Assembly (NCBI GenBank): GCA_903813345.2
Contig: CAIIXF020000009.1
Location: forward strand, 21,851,759-21,915,758
DNA length: 64,000 nt
Direction of reading: 5' to 3'
From: Owenia fusiformis
Lineage: Eukaryota > Annelida > Polychaeta > Sabellida > Oweniidae
Shown: in pieces, positions 21,945-34,400 of the stretch
Layout: each line of letters begins with the position of its first letter
Numbering within the stretch: the first letter of the stretch is position 1
Notes under the pieces: model-generated
The model's input: only the letters and a program-made list of their open reading frames with translations
What the model was told of the DNA's origin: nothing
Databases searched by the model: none
Position numbers and translations under genes: made by a program

Positions 21945-23009
21945 ATGTCCGTGTGGTATGTGAACGAAACGGTTCCAGAGATGGGAATATCTTTCATTGA
22001 ATCTGAAAGATTGCGCCAAGATCTAACATTCCTTACGCCATTTGTATTTTACGAAGCACTTTTATTAGTCTTTGGATTTGTGGGAAATGTTCTCATTATT
22101 GGTACTTTCCTGATGGTGAAATCAATGAGAACTTTACCGAATGCCTTTGTGCTTAGCTTAGCTATCTCGGACCTCATAGTGACCTCCGTACTCCAACCGC
22201 TTATGATGACCGTAGCACTGATGGGAGAACACTTCGTCCTGGTAGAGAGACCCGGTTTCTGTAACGTACTTTCATATGTCTGCTTTCAGAGTTGCATTTC
22301 TTCGTGCAGCAACATCATGCTGATCAGTCTCAATAGGTACATCTGTATCTGTAAGAACTCGTGGTATTCGAAGATTTACTCGAAGAAATCAGTCGCAGTT
22401 ATGATCATGGCTGCCTGGTTCCATGGATTTGTGTGGAATGTGTTGCTATGGATTGGATGGAGCGGCGTTGGCTTTCAGAGAAAGTACTTTACTTGTTTGC
22501 ATAACAACCACAAGGATTTTAGTTTCGTAATTGTATTTTCCGCGATTGTTCTTTTCATACCTGTAATTGTCACAGCTGTTGCGTATTTGAAGATTTTTCT
22601 GAAAGTGAGGGAATCCCAGAAGAAAATCCAGGCATTCGGTAAAAAGAAGGATAAGAATCAAGGCACCAGTAGTGATATAAGACTGGCTCGGATGCTGTTC
22701 ATAATGTTCGCTATCTTTTGCACATTGTGTGCACCTTTCGCATTGATCAATCTGTGTGACTATTACGATGAAGCTCCATACTACTGGTACGTTATCTTCA
22801 TACATATGTTTCACACCAATAGCGCGGTGAACTTCATCATATATGGCCTCACCAACAAGAGCTTTAGGACTGGCTATTCATTATTCTCTAAATATATACT
22901 AATCAAGGTATCCTGTGGGGCATACCAGCCGAGACAGAATGTAGAGAACGACATTGACAAAAGTCAACTGACACAAACAATGACAATTGCTACGACTGCA
23001 CATAGTTAG
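21945..23009 (+). CDS. Melatonin-receptor-like class A GPCR (receptor 6)
   Basis: Single exon, 354 residues. NET sequon at 7-9, Asp76 in TM2, NRY at 130-132, disulfide cysteines in TM3 and ECL2, Cys263 instead of Trp in TM6, NFIIY in TM7. Its TM6-ECL3 segment matches receptor 5, whereas its C-tail (SCGAYQPR..., ending ATTAHS) and 3' untranslated DNA match receptor 4. That mosaic pattern suggests gene conversion. An AATAAA lies about 175 bp after the stop, displaced by a small insertion relative to receptor 4. Confidence 0.9.
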   Translation: MSVWYVNETVPEMGISFIESERLRQDLTFLTPFVFYEALLLVFGFVGNVLIIGTFLMVKSMRTLPNAFVLSLAISDLIVTSVLQPLMMTVALMGEHFVLVERPGFCNVLSYVCFQSCISSCSNIMLISLNRYICICKNSWYSKIYSKKSVAVMIMAAWFHGFVWNVLLWIGWSGVGFQRKYFTCLHNNHKDFSFVIVFSAIVLFIPVIVTAVAYLKIFLKVRESQKKIQAFGKKKDKNQGTSSDIRLARMLFIMFAIFCTLCAPFALINLCDYYDEAPYYWYVIFIHMFHTNSAVNFIIYGLTNKSFRTGYSLFSKYILIKVSCGAYQPRQNVENDIDKSQLTQTMTIATTAHS

Positions 23010-23076
23010 CTCCAAGGGGAGAGGGGTATGTCGTGAGGTATCGGTGTGGAATGCCATCTATGTATTCATTGAGTTT

Positions 23077-23165
23077 GTACAATAATACTAATATGAGCAA
23101 ATTCATGCATGTATTAAGGAAAATATAGCCTGTTGCAGGGGTTCACTTTTTGGACCACCCTGTAT
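23077..23165. other. Small insertion in receptor 6 3' untranslated region
   Basis: Compared with the matching region after receptor 4, about 80-90 extra bases lie between 'tttgta' and 'tttaatatgacttgcc'. The insertion ends in 'ggaccaccctgta', reminiscent of the CAGGGTG-type transposon end at 61472. Confidence 0.5.
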
Positions 23166-23183
23166 TTAATATGACTTGCCAGA

Positions 23184-23189
23184 AATAAA
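23184..23189 (+). terminator. Polyadenylation signal AATAAA, receptor 6
   Basis: AATAAA lies in the same 'gccagaaataaactg' context as after receptor 4. Confidence 0.65.
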
Positions 23190-25114
23190 CTGCTCAGAGG
23201 TCTGAACGTCTATTTTTACTTATAAGCATGAAATATTTCAATAATACTGCGAAAATAAGTAACCTTTATTGTTGATATTATTGTTTTGCACCAAATAAAG
23301 ACAAGTAAAGTTAAAGGCTTTAACATCCAAAATGTCTGTCACCATCTGGCATTTCATTACAGACGCCGACCTCCGAACTCAGTCCACAAAAAGAGGGCAA
23401 AAAGTTTGAGACCATAGCAATGTTACCTCTCTGGGTGCTGGCATAAAAATGAATGATCCAAGCACACACTTATCATGAAGATGTGTTACAATAAGTGCAC
23501 AATATTAGCGCACTATAGCATTTAGCATTCATAGGATGCAAAGCAAACAGTTGCATATCATCCCATGTAATAGTATTCCAGTATAATATTTTTTCAAGTA
23601 CATTTGACTGCAGTTCATCAAAATATTGCAAAACTAAATCGCTTTGTTACATTTGACAGAATGAATTCAGTGTTTATTGTTAATGATTTATTTATCATAT
23701 TTTATTAATATATATCTAATTTTTATACAATCGTGGAATTGAACAAATCAATCCTTACAGTTGTTTAAATACAATAGTAATTCTGTACATGTGCTTTGTT
23801 TCAATGTATAACAAATGTTCAAATATTTATTCTGTAAAAGGAATAAATACAATATCTTTTCAGAAACGTTTACAAAATCACAGAGCACATCGCACTGATT
23901 GGCACACAAAATTGTGGTTATTGGTTAGGTACATACACACACATACAGATAGCAGCTACCTTTTATTTCTGATGAAGAAACCTACATGGTGTCCATACAA
24001 TCTTTTTACAATTACAAGACAAAGAAGTGTATACTTTATGGACAACCTGTATATATCTTGGCACACATTCATTTCTATAATTTAATAAGTAATTTTAGCT
24101 TAAAGCATAGCAAATCAGAAGACATTTACATGTACATAAGGTCACAGTTATCATATGAGAGTCTAATTGCACAAATATATTTTGATATATGTTAATTTAA
24201 GAGATAAACTTGTATAAAATATAATATACACAGTATGCTAAGATTACATGTGTAAAATGTTCTAACAGTTTAATGAAAGAAACTTTACTTTATCGTTTAT
24301 AAAAAATAAGGCAAAATTGTGTAGATCTGAAATGCCTCAAATTTGTAAAAAGGAATAAATCAATAACTCATCTGGTAACAATAAGTACTCCAATAACATA
24401 TAAGAATCCACAGATCACATGGATGTGACTTACAAAAGATCCAAGAGTTTTCAAAATAAAATCTGACCAGCTAACTCCTGTTATAACATATTCATAATTT
24501 AAGACATAATTCATCATTCTCTAAATAGTACTATATATAGTCAGACATAATCTGTAATCATTTAATATGTGCTTACTTTCTTAAGTAACTTATTTAAAAC
24601 TTGATATTTATAATCTAGGAGATTTATAATAATCTGACGATCATTACTTCCTTAGTAACACACTTTGTGAGATTTCAGGAACATAACTGCGGGATATAGA
24701 ATTGATATCCTGGGGAAGCAGGGCAATGAGGGCATATATCGTATGTCCCGCTGTATATGTACCACTGTGTATCTCCGGATGTTTAGTGCAAAAACAGTCA
24801 TTTGCTGGAAATCTTGTTGCTATAGAGAAACTGTCAAAATTGATGCAGCAGATAGAAGAATTTTTTCTTGACCAAAATGTTGATGAATTTCTTGAAAACA
24901 TTGAGATTTATATTATGTATATTGAGTATTTCGAAAACATACCTGGATGGGTGTCCTGAACACTTCACTTGTGAAACCTCACTTATCATATGAGTTAACT
25001 CCCATAACATAATCCTCATTTGTTTCAAGATCTTTCTGATCCTTAAACTCTAAGGATTTTGTTGAGATCAATTTATACCTATGTGTTCCATGCTAGGCAA
25101 GTATACATGTACAA
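23190..25114. other. Intergenic DNA between receptor 6 and the large minus-strand gene
   Basis: AT-rich with no supported gene. Two overlapping frames at about 24644-24959 (one per strand, each about 85 codons) have no motif I recognise. Confidence 0.4.
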
Positions 25115-25120
25115 TTTATT
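25115..25120 (-). terminator. Candidate polyadenylation signal, large gene
   Basis: AATAAA on the minus strand about 180 bp beyond the proposed stop at 25301-25303. It is the nearest one seen. Confidence 0.4.
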
Positions 25121-25300
25121 CCAAGCAAACATAAGTGGTCTTCCCTGCCTCCCATGATGATTTTTACATGTATCATAACTTGTAAATTGATATATTCTTA
25201 TATGTCTCTTTTACATAACATAAAATATGCATCATCAATTGTAACATTGGAATGTATTACTAGTTTCTCCAAATTGTGACATTAATACCAAATTTGGTAA

Positions 25301-25405
25301 TCACTTTAGATAGCTATAGGAAGAGCTAGTGTAATCCGTAGCAGTGTCTGCAGTTGTATGGAGAATGCGGTGGAAATCTTCATCTGTGTTTGTCCATCCT
25401 GAATC
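25301..25405 (-). CDS. Large gene exon 14 (stop)
   Basis: Acceptor ttccag, phase 0, 34 codons plus TGA. Acidic start (DSGWTNTDEDFHRIL) and Ser/Tyr-rich end (SSSYSYLK). It is joined to exon 13 on phase and composition. The 4.3 kb transposon lies in the intron between. Confidence 0.65.
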   Translation of the reverse strand, partial: DSGWTNTDEDFHRILHTTADTATDYTSSSYSYLK

Positions 25406-28400
25406 CTGGAAAAGATCAAAGAAATGTAGGTTTAGTTTTGTAAAATTAATAGTTAGTGAGGTAATACCGAAAAATGTACCCGCTTCTGAACAAATTGAAA
25501 TCACTTGTTTCTTATGTATTTTTATGTGATACTTCAGAAAATTTTTGTCTGATGCGCCGTATCTGGGGCGAAAGTTGTCAAAATTGGGTTTTTGACCCTA
25601 AAAAGGAAAATTACAGGGGGTACATTATCATCATTGAATAATTCATTCAGTTGGTCTTCAATCATCATAATAATTTTATCGAGAGTTGATGAGATCATTT
25701 TTAGGTAGTATGCAAAGTTTCAATGGTCTGTCACTCGTGGTTGCCATGGAAACCACAATTTTTGCAGAGAAAATCCTTAATTTTGGTAAAACCTGTACCT
25801 GTACATAATATAGAATGTGGATTATTTTTCAAATTAACAGATATCAGAACATTTTAGCATTTTCAAAATTACAAGGGCAGTTCAAACATTTATTTAAATA
25901 TAAAGGATATTGCAATTAACATAACTGGGGAGTGTTAAAGACCATACAATTACATAAGTGATCAAAAGTGGGCGTCGCCCTTATCATAGTAGATGATTGT
26001 CATTCTCTAAAAATACAGAGTTTTACTTGACTTTTGAGATACATTTATAATGATGTTCTTTGGTTATACTAAATATGAAGCATTTTTGGTAAATAATGTA
26101 CATGTAAGTGTTATACTTATTGCATTGGGGAGGGGGTAGATGGGGGGGGGGGGGGTAACAGAATTGGAAGAGGGCAAAGCTAATCACCCTTAAGTATAAA
26201 TCTCATCTACATAGTTCTGGATTTCATAGGGTTCATCTTCTGGGTCTTCTTCACATTCATCTGAATCTATAGGATATTATAATTCTGCATGATTGGTAAG
26301 TATAAAGAGTCTTAAGACCATAGAATTACTCAAGTGATCAAAAGTGGGCGTCGCCCTTATAGATTCTCTCTCTATAAATACAGAGTCTAAGTTGACTTTT
26401 GAGATACATTTACATTACAACTTCTTTGATTATACTTAATTTCAAGCATTTCTGGTTAGTAATGCACATCTAATTGTAATAGTTCTTGCCTGGGGGAGGA
26501 TGGGGGAGAGTAGTAACAGAATAGGGAGGGGGCAGAGGTAATCAGCTTTAAGTATAAATCTCATCTGCATAGTTCTGGATTTCATGGGGCACCTCCTCTG
26601 GGTCTTCTTCATATTCATCACAATATATGGGATATTACAATTTACAGGATTTGTCAAACACCATACAATTACATATTATAAACTATCAAAAGGAGTGTCA
26701 CCCTAACAATAGTAGATGATTGGTTCTTTGTATAAATACAAAATTGAACTTGACTTTTGAGATACATTCATAGTTATACTGAACTGCTGTTATTATAATT
26801 TATGTCAAGCATTTCTGTGTAAGTATTATAGATTTTACATTTGGGCAGGGGTGAGTAGTAACAGAATTAGAATGTGTAGATCTAATCTGCCTTTAAGTAT
26901 AAATCTCATCTTTTTAATTCTGGATTTCATAGGGTACATCTTCTGGGGTTTTCTGATTCATCTCCTGGTGTTGCTTTATCACCAATCTCTTGTATGAGAA
27001 TATCAGTCAATACCCACTGGAATGATATGGAGTCATTTAGTTTCCATTCAAGTCCATCTGGTGGTTCACTACGAGGATTTGCAATATGGGCCATACAGAC
27101 AATAAGTGCTTTATATGGATGAGATGGTTACAACAATCAGACAGTCATTCATTAGACCAACTTAGGAAAATTATCTAGAGATGAGATGAGTGTGACACCC
27201 ATAACGACTTTGGAAAGGCACAAATAGCAAGTATAGAAGAAGACATAAAGATGACAAAAACCGCAATCAAAGACTTCCTTGATCCATTTACCATTGAGGA
27301 TGAAGGTCATCTCTACGGTGTATCATAAGGAAAATCTGTGCCAAATGATGTCGCTGCAGATATCATCTAATTTTAGTCAAAAGGGGAAATTGCATGAAGA
27401 GATATTATCTGAGATTAGTTGAAAAAAGATTTCATGATCTAATAAAACATATGAAATTGAAAACTATAGCAGCAAACTACAGCAGCAACAGTGACAGTGA
27501 CAGTAAAAAAGTACTCAGAACAAGCTTATACAAATACATTCTGAATGAAACATCTTTAAACAGCTTCGATCTTGCTTAAGAACATAAAATTAGCCTAGAA
27601 TGTCTCCTGCAGTTCCTATTGAGCCCTGTACCTTGGGCTCTAGGAACACTGACTGGACTTCTTGCAAGAACAGAGAAACGCATCCATATGCATGAACATG
27701 TACCCACAAGTGCCAAAGGGAAAGGACCAAAATTTGTAATAGAACCCAGCAAGAAAAAGAAAACTTCTAAATGTATACAAGTCATAAGGAAAACAAACCC
27801 CAACTATCCCAAACCATAATTCAACTTGAAAGGTAGTTTTGTTTCTGGATCTGGCGGAGACTGTTTCAAGATTCTACAATTGCAGATTGATTCGTTTTTG
27901 TATGTGATAATTACATCAAAATTTCTATAAAAGAACCTGAAAGAGGGGAGGGACACCTTGCCCTATTTGAGGTAGAAAAACACGAGTCCCTAAAGATTGG
28001 AATTAGTTATTGTATGATGATGAAAACAAAAAGCAAATACAGCAAAGTGTGCTGCTGGATATTTGAGTTGGAAACAAATGAAGACTGATGTCAGTGGTAT
28101 TTCCTCCAATATAGACCCTGACATATATGCAGCCTTCCTAGCACTTCACACATTCACAGATGAAGTGCCATGCAGAAGGGGCAATAGCAATAGCACCTTT
28201 TTAAAAGGCAAAGGTGGAGCGCCATATAGATACACTCAACTGAATGACTCTCAAATCTGCAAGTGTAGTGGTATATTCTTCCATATGATATTGTTAATAT
28301 ATTAACATCAGGAGGTGAATGAAAATGATCAGACTATGATATTAATACTTAAGACTGACTGGCCATTGGCTCTGCCCCCTCCCATTTCTGCTTCTACCCC

Positions 28401-31400
28401 CCTTGCCCCCCCCACAGGGAATAAATATTACAATACTAAATGTAATCAAAGAAGTTTTAATTTAAAAAATAAATCTTAAAGTCAAGTTAAACTCCATATT
28501 CATAGAGAATGAATTATCTACTATTGTTAGAGCAACACCCACTTTTGATCACTTATGTAATTGTATGGTCTTTGACACTTACCAATCATGTAAATTGGAA
28601 TATCCCATATATTGAGATGAAGAAGACCCAGAAGTGAAGAAGACCCAGAAGATGCACCCCTTGAAATCCAGAACTAAATAAATGAGATTTACATTTAAGG
28701 CTTATTAGCTCTGCCCATTTCCAATTCTGTTACTCTTCCCCCCCCTCCTCCACCCCCAGACAATAACTATTACAATTAGATGTACATATATAACTTACCA
28801 GAAATGCTTGACATTAAGTATAAATCAAAGATGTTTTTAAGTAAATGTATTCAAAAGTCAAGTTAAACTCTGTATTTATAGAGAATGAACCATATACTAT
28901 GATTAGGGCGACGCCCACTTTTGATCACATGTGTAATTCTATGGTCTTTGACACTTAAGAATCATGCAGAATTCTTATATCTTATATATTGAGATGAATA
29001 TAATAAGACCCAGAAGCTGTACCCTATGAAATCTAGAACCATGTAGATGAGATTTACACTTAAGGCTGATAAGCTCTGCCCCCTCCCAATTCTGTTACTA
29101 CCCCCCCCCTCCCCCTCCCCCCTGTATCCCCATGCAATAACTATAACACTTAGATGTAAAAATGCTTGATATTAAGTATAACCAAAGAAATTCAATATAA
29201 ATGTATCTCAAAAGTCAAGTAAAACTCTGTATTTATAGAGAATGGCAATCAACTACTATTATGAGGGCGACGCCCACTTTTGACCACTTATGTAATTGTA
29301 TGGTCTTTGACACTTACCAGTCATATAAATTGCAATATTCTTTCTCTTTAAACAAATGTTTGGACAGCCCTGGTGATTTTTACAGTGCTAAAATGTTCTG
29401 ATATCTGTTGATTTGAAAAATAATCCACATTCTATATTATGTACAGGTACAGGTTTTACCAAAATTAAGGATTTTCTCAGCAAAAATTGTGGTTTCCATG
29501 GCAACCACGAGTGACAGACCATTGAAAGTTTGCATACTACCTTAAAATGATCTCATCAACTCTCAATAAAATCATTATGATGATTGAAGACTAACTGAAT
29601 GAATTATTCAATGATGTTAATGTACCCCCTGTAATTTTCCTTTTTAGGGTCAAAAACCCAATTTTGACAACTTTCGCCCCGGATATGGCGCGTCAGACAA
29701 AACATTTCTGAAGTATCACATAAAAATACATTAGAAACAAGTAATTTCAATTTGTTCAGAAGCGGGTACATTTTTCGGTGCTACCTCACTACCTATAATT
29801 TCTGATTATTTAATGATGAGTCCTTTAAATTATGTCAAAGTGACTTTAAATGAATATCATAATACAACAAAAGTTTGCATACATTTGACACAGACTCTTT
29901 AAGTTATTACTCAGTAATTCAACACCCATTACTATTAAAAACATTTATGAGTGAAATACATGTACATGGCCTTTCTATTTTATGATTTGAGAAAATCAAA
30001 AATTCAAAAGAATAACAAATGCAATAATAACATGTTGGGAACTTTTGAGGATTTTGAATTCAAAAACTAATTATGCTGACTAAGCTTCGCTAAAAATCTC
30101 TTCATTTTGAGAAAAATTGAGCATATTTTCAAAGTTAAGATAATTGTGAGCAAAATCGGGTTGGTATTGACTGAAAGAACATCTCTGCTGTAAGAATAGC
30201 AGAGCTTGACTGAATAAGACTCAGCAGTGTTTACTAGTGCAAGTTTTAATGTAGTTTATTTACCTGAGAGGAGATCTCATCATCATAAATATCATGAAAC
30301 CTGTGAAGCGTGCGTTTCCTTGGAGGCTCAGGTAAGACAGGTACGCCATCTATACTAGGATATCCCACTGACATTCCTGTATCATAGTTCAGATCAGAAA
30401 CTGATAAAGTTTGACTCCTGTCTGCGTCATAATTCTGTTTGTTTGAGTTTGCGTGAACAGGAGATGAAAATACAAAGTCCTTTGAGTCAGAGTATACCTG
30501 TATTTTAGAATACGAATCTTGATTCAAAGTCTCATTTCTTTTTTCAATCTGATTTTTTACTTTCTTTGAGTATTTATCAAATGTTTTAGATCGCTGTTCT
30601 GATTTTTCTCTGAGATTATCAAATACTGAAGTCCTGTTAGAAATAGTTACTTGGTGGTCTGGTGATTTATTGTTTTGTATCAATCCACCATGAGATGGTG
30701 CACTATTCATTTGATTTGGTATTGTTGCACCATACAAAGTAGTCCCATTTCCATAAGACATCATTGTAGATGTGGTAGCTTTTGGTGTTGTAGTTTCATT
30801 AGTCATTCCATATATAGAAGTACCCCTACCATCTGTTTTGGCACTAGTACCATCAGTAGGGACACCAGTACCATTACTAGTGACACTAGTACCATTTGCT
30901 ATAACTCTGCCTGAGTATGTGTTATGAGATAATCCTGATAAACCACCATAAGACAAGCTAGTTGATCTGACACTAGTTGGGGGAATCCTTGTATTGTAAT
31001 CCCCTATGGCACTAGGGTTCAGCTGATTCCCCCCATAAGAGTTGGCTAGATGTCCATAAATGCTGCTATATTTAGGAGGGGAAGGTTTTGTGTATTTGTC
31101 CACTATTTCGTTCACTTTATTTTGTTGTTCCCGGGAAAGTTTTGACCTGGAATATAATAAATAAAATATAGTTATACTGTTATATGAAAAGTGATAACAT
31201 GTGATTTTGAATGATATTACTATTATCACCAAGTTGATACCAATATCACTGTACAACTTTGCTAATTTCACCTGTGCTGATATTGATCTGAAGAAAAATC
31301 ATAGAATATGGGATTTATCCCATTATCATTTCAAAAATGAATTTGAATTTATCTGGAACTTCTTTGAACACCCAGTATATTTTTCAAAAGGCAAAATTTA

Positions 31401-34400
31401 ACATTTGCAGAGATTCTAACCATTTTTACCTGTTCTCTGGTGACACATGCTTCATTTCTTTCCAAGCCTCAGTCTTGGAAACTCTTAATCCTTCCTGGGT
31501 GCTCTTTTGTACTGGAGAACTTCCTGTTGATTGAGTAGTTCTCTCAATTGATCGATTACTTCTATTTGGGTTAGGCTCCATGTTGTAATGCTCTCTCCAT
31601 CTTTGAGCAAAAGTTGTTTTTTGGCTTGTGGGAGACACATTTATATTCGATTTATTTGAGTTGTTTGGATCACTTTTAGATAAAGCATTCACTTGAAGTT
31701 TTATTCGAGTATTCTCGAGTTCATCATCTGACATGACGTCATAAATTGTGTCATCGTATGAATCATCATGCTGTGTGAGGAATGATGTACGTCTTGGCTT
31801 ATAGTTCTTTTTATGTGGATAGATCTCCCGTTTGTTGTCATTATCTACAAACTCTTGCTCACGTCGTGGAACAGATGCTAATGATTTTGGTTGTGTTGCG
31901 CCTGACATTGACAAAGGTTTGTTATTGGTTGGCTGTGTTCTAGACACAGATGACTGTGGTCTTGTCATTCCAGGCCGTGATTTGGTCTTATTCGGTACAG
32001 TAGGACTACTTGTCATTAAAGGTTCTGCAAAAGTGATATCTTGAAAAGCAGATTGCTTTGTTGGTGAGCTAGAATATGATGTAACATTACTACCTGATGT
32101 TACTGATCTACTAGATATGGGATACTTTCCTTGTGAAGAGACAGGAGGTTGACTCAAGTCTTCAGGATTTTTTCCAGAACTTGCTGTTCCTGGATAGTCT
32201 GACTGTAGCCTAGAACTTGTTACTGCACTTTGGGTATGTCTATTGTTCAAGCCAAACGCATCTAACACCAGAGCTTTAATCCTATCTTTGTCTGCACCTC
32301 CTGTACTTGCCTTGGAGCCCAAACTGGCTACATACTTAGAGCCTCTCCCTGGTTCTGGCCCACTTTGTTTTATTTGGTCCAGCCAGTAATGTTTCTGCAT
32401 AAACTGCACGCTAGTGCTGAGGTCCTTATATTTATCATGCAGTCCCTTTATATCTTCCTCTACCTTTGATGATTTAGGATCACTGTGGGGTGAGTGTGCA
32501 GCACTTGGAGGTATGTTAGATGATCGCAACCCACTAAGTTCCTGAAAGGCAATATTTAGAAAATACATTAAAGTAGACCGATCTTAATAGTCTTAATTAA
32601 CATCATGGACTAAATTGAACAATGTTGGACCTGTGTGTCCATGCCATTTCTAGTTATTACCCAAGTCTGCGTCCAAATTGCAAGTACTTAGCCATTTTAC
32701 TTGCTATATTAAATAATATGAACTTTTTCAAGGTGTCTCTGCAAAAGCATTTGTTATTTGATTTGTGAAAACAATCCATGGAACATTAAAGTTGTGGAAT
32801 TTTTAATATCAGTTGTAGAGGATTAACACACACTGTCTCACCATGAGCATGCATTATTTCACTTCTGTTTGCAAAACACTGAAGTCATTGTTGCTTACCT
32901 TTCTAAGCGCATCTCTCTCCTGATTAGCTACAGTGAGTCTCTGCACAAGATAGGAATTATCCTGAATTAGCTTATTGGGCTCGAGTTCCAGTGTTTTAAT
33001 TGTGCTATGCAGAGTTCCCTTGGTCTCATTTAACATTTCATTCAATTTCACCTTTTCCTGATCGGAATATTCCAGGGTTTCATTTAATCCTTGGACTTTG
33101 GCTTCAAGTGTATCAATTTCATCATTTTTCTTAACAAGTTCTGCTTTCATGGACTGATTCTCAATTTTGAATCTTGATTGTTCCTCCTTTGAGGTGTCTA
33201 ATAAGGTTGACACTCCACTTACAGTTTTTGTAAGTTGCTCGTTAGCGGCCGTTAGCTTCCTTTGTAAGATCTCATTTTCGACCTGCAGGCTTGCCATATC
33301 ACGTTTCAGCCATGTCACTTCATCTGAGTCATTTCTTATGTCAGCTCTTGTCTGAACTATGGGCTCATTCCCATTTTCTGTTTGGTCTCTAACATGTTGT
33401 GAAGTGTGATTTGAGTCACTCCTATGTTCTGAGTATCCATTTGTTTGATCTGTTTCTGATACAATATTTGTATTCCCAACATTTGTTGTTTCTGACATAG
33501 ATGTGTTAGTTTCTTGATCTGAGGTAAGAGTCATCTCTGTTTGAACCTGAATGTTTTCAACATGTTGGCCAAAACTTGTTTGTACATTTTCATCAAACAT
33601 TGGAGCACTTGTGTCTGTCTGTGTTTCACTTGTGATAAGGTCCAGGTCTGTTATCATTGACTGGTCTTTATATGCTTTACCTTCCCTGGTTATTCTCTCT
33701 TTCTCAAACACATCAACCTTTTCTTGGAGATCCTTTATTGTGGCTTTGTATTCTTCAATCAATTGTACATTCTTTGCATTGACTGATTTTAATGTGTTAA
33801 CTTCCTTATAAAAACTAGAGTTTTCATTTCTTAATGTACTGACTTCATCTGCGAGTTTGTTCACAATTTCTGCATTGTTTTCAGAAATAGTTGAGCTCGA
33901 TGCTAGTTGATTTTTCTGCACAACAGTCTCCAACTCCTCCTTTAATTGATTTTCATTAACTTTAGACATAGCAACTTCAGTTTTCAACAAAACACCTTGG
34001 GCTCCAATGATGTCAAGGAGATCAAGTAGTTCATCCCGTACAGGTGGGCAATCACCTTCAAACTCCTCTATAAGGACATCTTGTTCCTTAGTGTCACCCT
34101 GCTCTTGTTTCTCGAGAGCATTAACATGGTCAAGAAACTTAACAACCATTTCATCACTAAGTTCATCAGGTGGCATTTCCTTTTTGAGATCTTCTGTATT
34201 CAATCTCATATACTTCTGTAATTCACTACTTGTTTTCTCAAGCTCATCCTTATTACTATCATATAATCCATAAGCTTTTGGTGATGTTCGTTTTGACGTG
34301 ATTTTTTCACTGTTCACAGTCTTTGAATAAACCTCTCCGATGTTGACATGAGTATCTGTATATTTGGAAGGACTTGTGCTTTGACCCTGGCTATATCTAG

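Noticed and set aside
23355-23405. Possible receptor TM4-ECL2 remnant ('gccgacctccgaactcagtc')
   Set aside because: Only about 40 bp resemble the antisense of receptor sequence and the flanks do not align well, so it is too weak to call.
24644-24959. Overlapping frames of about 85 codons on both strands
   Set aside because: Neither shows a domain, splice context or repeat relation. They may lie in or past the 3' end of the large gene, but nothing supports coding.
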